Positions 25,050 to 37,300 of a DNA stretch of 64,000 nucleotides are shown in pieces. The notes under the pieces are model-generated. The model did not search any database, was not told the DNA's origin, and saw only the letters and a list, made by a program, of their open reading frames with translations. The translations under genes and the position numbers were made by a program. The stretch covers positions 620,001 through 684,000 of the forward strand of contig CM028326.1 in assembly GCA_016647705.1 (NCBI GenBank), in the 5' to 3' direction. This DNA is from Eucommia ulmoides. Lineage: Eukaryota > Streptophyta > Magnoliopsida > Garryales > Eucommiaceae. Within the stretch, counting starts at the first letter, position 1. Each line of letters starts with the position of its first letter.

Positions 25050-26211
25050 CGCTTATGGCAAGAGTAAATTTGATGAAGACGACGATCAGTTCTACAATGT
25101 CCGATTCGTCGCGTTAATGGAACTTCGCTTGGAAGAAATGGAAAATGTCGTCAGCGGCTCGTTGCTGGCTCTATTGTTGGATTGGGATCCGTGATTATGT
25201 TGGATCCCAGATTTTGCAGAGATCCCTCAACTGTTTTAATTTAATTATGTCCTGACCCAAAATATAAATTTAATCAATTTTTTAAGATATTTATATAAAT
25301 AAAAAGAGTGAGTAAAATTTTAAAAATTTAATTAATTTTTTATATTAAATATAAAAATAAAAATAAAAATTAAAAAAAAATTACGAGGAGATTTATATTT
25401 CAATCTGACATGACCATATCATTATTTTTTTTCCAAAAATATGAGGTAATTGTCTATGTAAAACGTGAAATTTGTTAAATTACATATTGGATCTCTTAAA
25501 CTTTAAATTTGTTTTAATCTTACAAAATTAAAATTATTGTTAACAATTTTAAATAAAAAATAAATTATGTTCAACTCATAACTTTCTAATAAAAAAAAAT
25601 TCTCCTAATCTTTTCTCGACAAATTCATACTCTTCTTTTATTTTTCAAATATAAAAAAAATTAAGAAAAAAATATCTTAATTTATTATGATGAACTAATG
25701 AAAATATCTATTAAAAGGTCCCGTTTTACGTACAATTCATTTTATTTTTATTTTATTTTAGAAGATCAATTTTATTTTATTTTTTATTTTAGAAGACCAA
25801 TTTTAAATTCAACCAATATTTTATAGACGGTATATAATAAAATTTTGAAAAATTTGATGAAAAATTCCATTCTATAAAATCATCACTTTACGGGATCTTA
25901 TAACAGTGATTTTTTAACACATGATATGGTTCTTAGAAAATAATTTTTTGAGTCTTGAAATCTCTCAACAAGATTCTCAATTTTCCCTAAGAGCAAGGAT
26001 AGTGAATTTAGACCTGATGCAAAAACCGAACAAAGCAGCACTTTGAACATTAAAAAGAAACACCAACACAACAAAAGATACAGCTAACAGTCTATCTCTC
26101 ACTCAGTTGTTCGTTATATGTATATATCCTCCTCCCTACCACACAGTAACACTACGCGCTACTAATCAACAGAAGCACCAGGATATAAAACCTACACAAC
26201 CATTCCCTTAT
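25050..26211. other. intergenic DNA between LIP5 and MAP65-1
   Basis: It holds the LIP5 promoter, A/T-rich DNA, and the MAP65-1 3' UTR at its right end. A fragment near 25218-25245 (GAGATCCCTCAACTGTTTTA) matches part of SINE family A. No gene is visible. Confidence 0.45.
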
Positions 26212-29200
26212 TCAAGGCGTTGACGGAACGGGCTCGGCACCGGAGATGTGAGACGCAGCATCCTCTTTCGAAATGGCGACATAGTTCACGGGGGCAACCA
26301 GCCTTGTGCTGTCCCTCTTCCCATCCTTGTTCATGGACCTCGAACCGTTCTGGTTGGCATTAAGCGAGAGTCGTCTGCTTGTATTTCCATTGGCACCCCC
26401 GTTTGTACGTGGGCCCACCACCTTCTTTGTAGCGCTGGGTCGAGCTGGGCTCGGCGTTGCGCCGAAGATTGCTTCTTGTTCTTTGTTCAGCTGTTCATGG
26501 GACTTCTTCTGATCCTACCAACACCACAAATGAGAAACTTCTTCTAACTTTTTAATAGGGTTTTTGACACTTCACACCATGAATTTACTTTGGTTCTCAT
26601 GATTTCAATTTGAACACATAGACACCCTAAAGTTTTCTACTCATTCTATTTTAGTCCAAATCAATAATTCTATTACAATTATTAAAAAGGGATTTTATGC
26701 AATCTGTCATTACCTATCCCACAAAAAATAATAGGCAGAATATATATAATACATATAAAACCCCTTAAAAATAATTACATGTGCGGTACGCGACTGTCTG
26801 CCAAATAAAAGCGCAATAAGAAAAATAATTTGGACTTTAATGAAATAATTAGAAAACTTCAGGGTATCGTGTGTTTAATTAAAACCAAATCTGTCTAATG
26901 GAGATAGAGGTCAAATTTTAGGGGTGCAAAGTGTTAAAAACCCATTTTAATATATAAACTTAGGTAGGTAATAACTAATAATTGTAACTCAAGAATCGTG
27001 TTTTTGGTTGGAACATTTACTTTGCATATTAACACCAATTTGGACTTACCCTCATCCTTCTTTTTTCTTCTTCTCTGTCCTGCCTGAGCATAGCGTATTC
27101 ATCTAGCATGGCAAGCAAAGGAACGCCATCATAAGCAAATGAAATGCCACGTTCTTGTTCCCATGCCCGGGTTTTTGCAACCAATGTGTCAACCAGAGCT
27201 ACAAAGTGAAGAAACAAACAGATCAGTGTAAAATATGAAGAGGAAAGGCCAATATATCACTTGGAAAAACTTTAATCACAGCATACAAAAACAGCGTGTA
27301 AGAAGCAGGCCACTTCATTATCTACAGAATACATGTCTTTCAGAAAAGTTATGGCTAAATTTCACACTTACCTGGAATTTTATTGACCAGAATACGTGCC
27401 TTTTCAGCACGTTTGAGATTCAAGTGTGCACCTCTGCTGGCGTTATACCTGTTATCATCCTGTTATCACCAATGCAAATCAGTGGCACAGCCATACCATA
27501 ATTGTTCATGTAAAGAGTACAAAATTTTAAACACCAGAAGACACCCAAGAAAATGTTGTTTTGCAATGTACCCTAGCCTATCATTTATTAAGAGATTCAA
27601 AATCCTAGCATAGTTAAATGGGAGGGAAAGACCATGCAACATTGAAATGAGAAATGAAGACAAAAACTTGCCACCATGTAAGCCTGTTAAAATACTTGAA
27701 GGGGGAAGAACAGGCACACAGAGGGTTGATGGGAGAGAGGGGGGGTAGTATCTTTACCCTATTGTAGTCTTCAAGCCAACTCTCTTCTTCACAAGCTGAC
27801 ATCCACTTCTCGACCTTATCTAATATTTCTTTCCTGCTGAGAGCTTCTTCTTTAGCTTTTGAGATCTGATTATCCATGTCAGCCAACAACTCAGAAGGCT
27901 CAACATTCCCAGAATCAATCAGCGCCATAATCTTTTCTCGAGCAGACTCTGGATCTATCTCTATGTGAACATGAGCAAAAATATCTTCCAGCTCGGTTTG
28001 CTTCTTGAAAGCAATTTCCTTCATTCTGCTAGATTTTAGCTGATCAAGCCTTTCCACTTCCACTTCAGCCTTCAACAAAGAAAAAAAGTAGATAAAAAGT
28101 TGTTTGTTCATTTTGCACAGATTCTTAATGGAAGGAAATGCTACAGTACCTGCTCAATAAGATCCGAAGCAAGAGCCCCAGGGATGTTCACTTCATCCAC
28201 TGAAGCTGATATGTTACAGGTAACATGATCAAATAAGCTCCGCTCTTCTTCCGGAGTATCCATCAAATTCCAGAGATCAATTAGCTGAGTTGCTAATTCT
28301 TGAAGCTGTGGACGGAAGATCAATGAAAATACATGTCAGAAGGCTGAAGGTAATTTGTGTGAAAACGACAATGTAAGGCAGAAAATGCCCATCACATGAA
28401 CAGCAAAGCAGTTCGTTCATGAGATTAAATGCTAGAACTACCTTTCCAAATGTGCAAAATTCTGTGGTGATAGATACTTGGAAAGTTTTAAAGACATCAA
28501 TTGCAATTGTTGTATACACGACGATACGTCTTCTGGTAGCACTTAACAAATGCAACATGAGAACATGCAGAGCCCCTAGCCTTTCAATGGAATACATGTC
28601 TAGTACATGAAACAAGACGATATGGAAAAACAGAAACATATGATCAACTTTTCAGACAAGAATGGCGAGATGCTCACTACCTTATGCAACCTCTGCTTCT
28701 TATCTTCTTTTAGTGCTACCACTGTCTCCGCCAGCCTCGACAGAGTATCGTTGCTTATGCTTTTTGATTGCACGCCAGTAGAGTCATTAAGGCTAGGATG
28801 AACTTCAATGACAGTACTGAAGAAGTCCATGCCAAGGACAGCACAAAGGTCATGTACGGTGCTCACAAATTCAAGGACCTTGTGCAACCGATCGCTCTGC
28901 AGGATTGGAAATTTGAACAATGTCAGACTCGGGATATTTATTTAGCCCCACTTTCTTAAAAAAATGAGAAAGAAAAGAAAAGCCTTACTTTCAATCAAGT
29001 TCAAGACTTTACCTTTTCTTTTTGAAGTTCTTGAAGTTGGGAATGGAATTCTTCTAATTTCTTGACAGAGAGGTCAGACTCGTCGACTACAGGACTTCCC
29101 ACCCGCTCGCTAGTCCCTACGATTTCTCCTCGTATCTTTTGAATTTGTGACTGTACATCAGAAAAATCCTTTATCCTCTCCTCTTTCTGTTTCCACAGCT

Positions 29201-29801
29201 GTTCAAGTGCTGGAGCTATAGCAGCAAGTTGTTCCTTGATTGTTCCTGAAGTCTTATCAGGCTGCAGGTTCGATCAAAGTAAACCACGAGGAATACAATT
29301 TAAAAATTCTAAAGCCAACATATTCAAGTGATTCAGCCAGAGTCAAATATCCTGCTCAAAAATTAAGCTAGGGCCTATGGTTACTCACAATTCCAACAAA
29401 ACTTTTTTCTCCTAGTGCTGATAAGAGATTTGAAAATTCAACTTTAGCATCTGCAAGTGCGTGAAGAAGGTGTGCCCGAGACTTCACAGCTTGGTCAACC
29501 TTTCTCTTGTACACATCCAAGCATTCCTGCTCTAATTGAAGAAGCATCTTGTCCCTTTCCTCATCACTCTCACCGACCTCATCCCAAATTTGCTGCATTA
29601 CAATCAAAAGTATTAAACCCCCGTGTAACATGTAAAACATTTATATTAACAATCGACAGAACTGTAAGCAATGACTTTATAATATAACATATTAATTATT
29701 GTAATTCCGAAAAATCCAAAATGAATTACCTGGAGCTGCTGCAGTAAAGAACCACACGTGGTATCTCCAAGAAGTGAGACTTGGTCCTCTGCTGCCGCCA
29801 T
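26212..29801 (-). CDS. MAP65-1: MAP65-1-type microtubule-associated protein (Ase1/PRC1 family)
   Basis: Nine coding exons on the minus strand: 29801-29730, 29592-29389, 29261-29013, 28896-28681, 28305-28150, 28069-27758, 27459-27372, 27198-27050, 26514-26212. They join to 582 aa, close to Arabidopsis MAP65-1. The N-terminus ([20 protein letters not shown]) is the conserved start of the dimerising coiled-coil rod. Residues 404-482, including [20 protein letters not shown], match the conserved microtubule-binding region. The basic, S/P-rich tail ([22 protein letters not shown]) ends [16 protein letters not shown]..., the signature of the MAP65-1/-2 subgroup. The protein cross-links antiparallel microtubules in the cortical array and phragmoplast, and tail phosphorylation is known to release it. 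All exons except the seventh end in phase 0. Confidence 0.96.
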
Positions 29802-30790
29802 CACTAATGAAGCACCTAACTTGCACAAGGAGAGCATCCGAATTTTCACATTAATAGAATACTTGATCTGTATCATATATGGCTTACTAAAAATATATGG
29901 ACAACACAAAACAAGACTGACACGCGTTAGAACAACAACTTGAAACAATTTCATAGAAAATTAAAACATGAAAGACAGATTTGGCTATAAAATAATGACA
30001 AACAGCATCTCTGCCTCAGCAGTTTAGGTAATAATATGTTGTAATCATGTACACAAACCAGATAGCATAAAAAAGTCAATCACACTAGCAGGCGGCGAAG
30101 TGTGGCTCCTGCATTCATTTTTTGAAACCAAGTGCCATAAAAATCCAGACTGTTAGAAAAGGCATTAATCGCAAGAAAATGAACATCGGCTGCACTCCCG
30201 CCTATGTTTTACTTCATTGATCAAGAAGAATATTAGTCACATTCAAATCGAATATCTATTCTGGATCCCTGAAATCATACTTACTTCACGAAAATCATAT
30301 GGCTTTATGATTTCTGCAGTTAAAAGGAGTTCATCCACAGTTTATTTGTACACGTTAATTAAAAACGATAAAATTACCTCATTAAAAGCAAATTACACAA
30401 TTAAACCAAAAATCAAGGGTTATGCACAAGATCTCAACCCGAAACACAGTCAAAGATAGTGAACACCGCGATTAAGCACAAAAATATTAACCAATCAAAA
30501 CGATGAAGTTGAAGAGAAGGATCGCGATTAGCACACACAGAGCACCCAATCTTAGACCAAATGCGAAACAATTCCTCACAATACAAGCCGCATTTAGCAC
30601 AATCAAGTAGTCACGAACTTCATAATTCTCCGATCTCGTACGGAAACCGTACGAATCGCAAGAAAACGGAATTTGCTCCAAACAAAGATCACAGTGGGAG
30701 TGAATAGCTAGCTGCTGCAACAGCATGCTGTGATCTACATTTGAGTAATCAATATCAACAGAAAAATGCGGGAACGCAGAGAATGCTTAC

Positions 30791-30930
30791 CGAGATCAGG
30801 GAGACTAGGGTTTTCGGGGTCAGTGTTTCTCAGATCTAAGCGTCTTCTCAGGCTGAGCGTTCGCGAAGGACAGTGACGGTGGAAGAGAGAGAGAGAGAGA
30901 GAGATTGATATTGAAAAGGTGGTGGGGACG
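30791..30930 (-). other. probable 5' leader exon and core promoter of MAP65-1
   Basis: A donor (CTCG|GTAAGC) at 30791/30790 pairs with a TTAG acceptor near 29825, which would put a ~965-bp intron in the 5' leader. The presumed exon contains a (CT) repeat on the coding strand (30885-30904). Leader introns are common in plant cytoskeletal genes and often raise expression. The transcription start is not visible. Confidence 0.55.
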
Positions 30931-31711
30931 GGGTTGAAGCGTCGTTTGTATGTAATTGTCGTGAATATATTATCTTTTGTTGCTGGATTCTCGCCCGTGA
31001 TTTTGTGGACTATTTACGAACATGACACTGTTCGAAAGAATAATGTGTACTTTGACTACTTGACCTTAAGGTTTGACCCAACCTAAGCTTAAGCTGTTGT
31101 TGTTGGCTGTTGACCGGACCGGACCAAACCCGGTCTAGAGTCCAACGCTAGTAGTCCGTAGTTGGTACGATTTTCGGAGCGTTTGTTTGGGTGAAAAAAA
31201 TAATAAATCTAAAAATTAAAAAAAATAAAAACTGAAAAAAAATACGTAATTTCTTAAACAACATTTTCACGACATCCATTTTTTTTTTTTTTTTACATAT
31301 GTTAGGAGAGGGGATTGAACTTTATACCTTCCACAAAGAAGATTAGGACGTATCCACTAGGTTAAAAAACTTGGAATTTCTCCACACCCATTCTGAAGAA
31401 AAATAAGGATTTTTTTTTTTTTTTAAAAAAAAAATACAGTAAAATTATAATTATATCCTTGATAATAGAATTTTTAATTTATTTTTTCATTTATTTCATT
31501 TTTATTTCCTAACCGAACAACACTAAAGAAAAATAATTTTTCGATAAACATATTATATTCTCATTTTTTTTTCTCTCTTTAATTTTTGTAGTGTTCTCTA
31601 AAATAGTCAAATTTTGGTTGACAAGAAAAAAAAGTATCTCCTATTGTAAATCGGACTAAATCTTCTTTGGTAAGGTAAAAAAACTTATTGACACACTACA
31701 ATTCTACTGAT

Positions 31712-31880
31712 ACTTTTTTTTTTTTTTTTTTAGTATATCCACGAGTGTCTCTATACCTACACAAGGTGTAAGACTAATCATGTTCGGGATATATAACTGT
31801 CCTTCTCAATAACTATTTTTTCATAGACTCGAACTTTTAACTTTACAAAGATCCCTTAACTGCTTTAACTTGTAATTCTA
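31712..31880 (-). mobile_element. SINE family A, copy 2
   Basis: On the minus strand it carries AGTTCGAGTC, close to a polymerase III B-box, and it ends in an A-run (the T-run at 31716-31732 on the plus strand). Shared phrases with copy 1 include GATTAGTCTTACAC and AGCAGTT. Confidence 0.6.
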
Positions 31881-33449
31881 TAGAGATACTCAATTGAACT
31901 TCAATGACACTAAATGGAGTATATAAAGCATGGGGATCTAATTGGAGTGCAATTTTAGGTAGGTATCTTCCTAAATGTGTTCTAGGGGCAGTTTTGTAAT
32001 TTGAGGTAGAATTGAGGGGGCATGTTATGATTTGTGACGCCAAATAGTCGAAAGACAACATTAAATTTAAAGAAATAGATAGGCAAAATCATAGGTTGGA
32101 TTAGGTTTGTGAGGCCAAAAGTCGGCATCATTGCTAGTTGTCTTTCTCCAACTCATGCACCATATCATATCACCATCCATGCATGCATGGCCAACCCCCC
32201 ACCCCCCAAAAACCAACCCCCCCCCCCCCCCCCCCCCATATTAGTATTCTCTTACATCGATCAAATACATTCTATTAGTGTCAAAAATTAGTTTAACCAG
32301 CAGTATGGTTTAATTAATTTTCGCGTTGAGAGTTGCAGCTGATCTGGAGATAATCTTCTCCTTTGTTGGAATCTCGAATCCGAGCTGGAATGACGTTGTC
32401 CGGCCTGATCTTCGATCTACGACTTGCATACAGGTCGAGCCGGGGTGGTCTCGGCGTGTTCCGTCCGGCATCAGAGTAAGAGCTCAGGGAAAAAAAAAAA
32501 ACATGTCGCTTGAAAAGATAAAGCTATTACTTCAACCTTTTCGCCTATTCTAATGTCTTGGTGAAGTCTCCTATTTATAGGCCAAGAGGCGATTAGCATT
32601 TCAGAGAATTAGGGCCTTGCTCAGTTATCCGTTAATCAGCCAAGCGCGTGGGGAACACGAAAAATTAGAGCTATGGGTCTAGGCCTTGAGCCCTTTGTTT
32701 GTTGATGGAGAAGTCCATGGGCAAAGCTTGTTAAGGGTGGCAGGCTAGGATGTACGCACCGACCCGCCTTGCAGCGGCCACATCAAAGGTGATTCTTGCT
32801 TGGTGATGACAAGGTCCTCAATCATTGCCAACCTGAGGAGTCATCCGGACTGTCTATTCACCGGGCCCATCAGACCATCTGATGACGTGACAGTTCTAAT
32901 CCAGGTGAACGGACACTTGAAGGACGTCAGATTTCACTCACATCACATTCAACATTAAATTCAAAATTTAATTACTGAACTCCTTTAGAACGGAGTTGAA
33001 GAATACCTCTCTTTACCAGCCGAACTAACACCCCCCGTTAATCTAATTAATGACATAAAAAATAGATTTTTAATAATATTGGCTAAATTTTGGGTCACAC
33101 AATGGGCCAAATTGGGGTTCTTGAATATGGCTACGGTCATATGTTAAAGGTCAAAGACAAGGGAGACAGCTATGCAGACCATTGCTTGATCATGTGCCCA
33201 TGGCCCTGGGGCTGGGTATGGATGGGGTCCCTTATTGTGTTGCGTCGTACGTACCAACAAAAAATTATCACATGCACTTTGTATTCTTTTGCAATCATCT
33301 CACCCTTATTTTTAATTATTTTTTTTATTAATTTATTTCCGCAATTATTAGTAAACAATTCACTAATTTTAAAAATAAAATAAAATTATACAGTTCAGTT
33401 GCGCTAGAGTAAATTTTTCAAAAGCACAAATTACTACAATACATAAAAA

Positions 33450-33610
33450 TTAGGGTTAATTAAATTTTACCATATGTGATTTGACCGATTTACACTTACC
33501 CCCATGTAGTTTGAAAATTGCCACTTACCCCCTGATATAGGGGATAAAAATTACAAGGGAGGTAAAGTACAAATTGACCAAACCACAGGGTAAAGTGCTA
33601 TTAACCCTAA
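33450..33610. mobile_element. MITE, about 160 bp, with ~50-bp inverted ends
   Basis: It starts TTAGGGTTAATTAAATTTTA and ends with the reverse complement of TTAGGGTTAATAGCACTTTA. The arms share a ...TTTACC...GGT(T)TG(A/G)... pattern, so the whole piece can fold into a hairpin. Its ends resemble the inner element in PPX intron 7. It encodes nothing. Confidence 0.65.
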
Positions 33611-34314
33611 AAATTATTACAATTTTTCCATGTAAAAAATTACAGTCACTTTGATATCGTGCAATAACATTAGACTTTTGATATAATTAATGAACTTCTC
33701 AAAAAATTAATGTACCGATTGGGTTGGATGAACAGTGCAAAAAAACTCATTTTCATTTTTCACAATTGATATGGATACTCCCAAAAATTTCTCTTCCACT
33801 CCTTCCTGTTTCAATGCCATGGTGGCTCAACAATTCAAGGGTATCTCTTCATGATTTTCTACCTGTTGTACATCCGTTCTTGTTGTGTTACATATACATA
33901 TATATTTTATTTATTTATTGAATTATTTATTTTGAAATTTCATACGTGATGTAGGTAGAAAGTCACCCAGTATCTTAGTGGATTAGTGCTCCATTCATGA
34001 TGCCCTTTCATTTTCTTGTAATTTTTATTTATTTTGTGTCTTTAATCCTGTGTGTTTTGATAGCCTATTTATATAGGTCATTTTACAAGTTTTGTGAATC
34101 ATTCATAATTGTATATATAGATACTTTATATCGGGCCGGCAAATGGAATTTTGGGTTCTACTACTTGTGCAAAACTGTTGTATCCTGAAGGAGACAAGTC
34201 AAAGATGAATCTCTTGCACCAATCTCAAGCCGTTGCCAGCCGCAAATTTCCATTCATTAGTCCGACATTAATTTGTATTTTTCTTGAATTATTTGTATTT
34301 TCTGATTCTATTAC

Positions 34315-37300
34315 TTATCTGCTTGTGTAATGAATATCTGCATGTTCTCTCAACCATTCAAGGACTTTTGCTCCTGCCAATATCTCCTTCACCTGGAGAG
34401 AAAGAGAGTGTTAATGGCATCATCATGCCTTGCCTGTGGCATAAGATGATAAACTTGGATTGTAAAATAAGTCAACAATTCTCAAGTTCTTATAACCATG
34501 TGAAGACTTATTTTCAAGTTGTTTTTGGAACATTTAGGATCAGTTGATAATATAAAATATTAATATTAATAACCTGTTCTTTCACCCGTTCTTCGTCGTA
34601 TTCTTGTTTACAACGTTTGAATTTGGCAATCGAGTTCTCAACTTCCTCGACCAGCTCCTCTGTCGAGAACTGCAACAAAAATAGAAATATATATCTATAT
34701 TTTACAGAAGCAAATTACTAGCGAAGAGTTCCATGTATCTGTTGGAATAAATAATATTTACATGTTAACTAATTTTGTAGGGTTTTTTTTTTACGCGATA
34801 TTCTTTCTAAGGCATGTTTTGAGGATGAGTTAGGCCCATTGAATTTCTACAGATTACGTGATTTATAAAATATATACCTGCAAATTTTCACGTTTAAATA
34901 TATCTCCCAGCGCCAGATTTTGCTTTATCACCTTCTCTATATTCACCTTCTGGTTTTCCAGGTACTTCTTTACCGCTTTAGGACTTGACAGAGAGGCTAA
35001 CTGCTGCTCGTTGAGCTTCATATTTGCCTACCCCAACATAATGCTTCATTCATGATGCCTATAATGAAATCTTGGATAAGAAATCCGAAATAGACAGCGA
35101 GAACTCACCTGTATTTGTAAGAGTTTATCTCCATAAAGCTGCCTACCTTGTTCCTCAAATAACGATTGTGGAATATCAACTTCAATCATCTAAGAAATAT
35201 CAGTAAGATGTTACGATCCAAGCAGTAGGTTATAGTGTTATATCCCAATGGGCCTAACTCGCTCTTAAAAGACGGCTTGTAAGATAAGGATCGCCCTAGA
35301 CATTATATATAGTTCATGATTAGGTAACACAAGCGATGTGGGATTCAACACGTTCCCTCACGCGTAAGGTGAACTTTTGACAGACCACAACGAACGGATA
35401 TCGAGGGAAGGACCCAACAACGATATGGGATTCAACAATGCTTAGCACGGTTTTATACTAGACAAAATAGGCCGGTTAGAGATAGAAACTTGATTGAAGT
35501 ATTAATGTAGGCATAATAGTAACGATAGTCAAACTATATAAGCTGATGATAAGCATATGCATAAGAAACAAAGCCTGTGACTCGCATTCATGAAATTAGG
35601 TATACAACTGTCAAGGACTTCTTTATGACGATATTTTAACAAGGGAAAATTATATTTTTGGTCCCTAAAATATAGGGTGGGTGTCTGAAAAATGAGGAAA
35701 AAAAACCAGAATCGTTGTTAGGGAAAGATTACAGAAAACGCCTTAGTTCAGTGGAGTAATGAAATGACGAAAATATCCACATTAGAAGGCCACGTGCTCA
35801 GCACAACCCATTTTTCGTCCAAAATGATTAAGAACGTTTTTTATTTTGCAGGATTTAAACAAACGTGGAACTTGAGGGATCAAATCTTCACATAAACACC
35901 CACCCCATACTTTAAAGACCAAAAATAAAAATTTCCCTTTCAACAGTTTATGGTGAGGGAGAGCAAGTTTTAAATTTAAAACTACACAAATGAATTGAAT
36001 ATAAGTATGGATTTAGAAATCACCTTGCAGAGCTGGTCTAGAATAGCATCATCTGTTGCTTGTTCTTTAGCTGTTTGCTCCACTTCTAACCATCTTTCTA
36101 GTAAGAATTTCTTGACCTGAAGATTCATATATCAAGAAATTTTATGAGGCTTCGAGTCAGCCGATTATACTGAAGGTTGATGTATCTAGGCAAGTATAAG
36201 GACTTACTTGCTCAAGGGTGGTGAATCCAGGAAGAAGCTTCTCGGCAATGGAGTCATTTAGATCTGGTAAATCTCTATAAAACAGTTCTCCGCACTCGAC
36301 CTAAAGGAAAAAAAAAAAAGAATACACATGGAGAGGGAGAGGGAGAGAGAGAGAGAGAAAGAAGGAATTTATTTACTACTGTGTGCTGAGGCATTTCTTT
36401 CCTCATCAGTTTTCTACTGGACTAATGTGGATGCACTTACTGTAAACTGGGCATGAACATCACGAAGCTCTTCTTGTTTCCATGAATCAGGAAAAACAAT
36501 TGAGAAAGATTTTGTTTCACCTCGTTGAATTCCAATAATTGAATCAAGGAAACCAGGAATGATTGTATCTGCATCTTCTGTATCAAAATGAAAACCTGGA
36601 AAATAACCAGGAAGCTTTGAATATTTAGATCATTAGCGACTTTTAAGAGTGAAATAACCAAAGTAGGATCTATGTAAAGCACTCACAAAATAATATCAAC
36701 ATTAGAAATTCAAATAAGTAAACTTCGTCATTTGAATATATATTAAATACTACATGAAGCTCAATGTATGAACTATGAAGGCCCCTGTTGAAAATTGGCT
36801 CAATTTAGTAGATTTTTTTAGCCATTTTTGGAGACTTTCATGCATTTAAGGAAGAAAAAAAAGAGTAAATGCTCAAATTGGTAAAAAATGTGGGTTTTTT
36901 TTCCTTGTTTGTTGAACAATTGTGAGTTGAATTTGCTCTTTAAAAAAACCTTTGTTAGAATGGTAGAGGTGTGGAAGTGTATTAGAAATTCCAAAGAGAA
37001 ATTGTGTGTGTTGAGAGTCCTTTTCTTGGGAGATTTTGTTGTTAATTCTTGAGTCCAAGAACTTATCTCCTATATATATATATAATTTTTTTTCATATTA
37101 GTGAAATTATTCGTTATTTTTCGCCCGTGGACGTAGGCAAATTGTATCGAACCACGTTATATCTCGTTTCCTTTTTATTGTCATTTTTTTTACTTCTGCA
37201 TATTCTCTATGTTCATATTTTTATCGCCCTGAGCACAACAGGCCCCTATTCTTACGCCTGGTTAATCAACCACAGACAATGCAACATTCTCTTCAGTAAG

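Larger units (their letters stand above)
30931..34314. other. 3.4-kb gene-free interval between MAP65-1 and TIG
   Basis: No gene is supported. It contains SINE copy 2, a 21-base C run (32217-32237), a more GC-rich block at about 32320-32960, a small inverted-repeat element at 33450-33610 and A/T-rich DNA. The GC-rich block has phrases such as GGTCGAGCCGGGGTGGTCTC and no long frame; it could be a retrotransposon LTR, but I could not find paired ends or a target duplication. Confidence 0.45.

Noticed and set aside
31284-31380. Retrotransposon 3' end next to a T-run
   Set aside because: A possible B-box-like phrase (GGGATTGAAC) is visible, but there is no second copy in the window and no target duplication, so it was not called.
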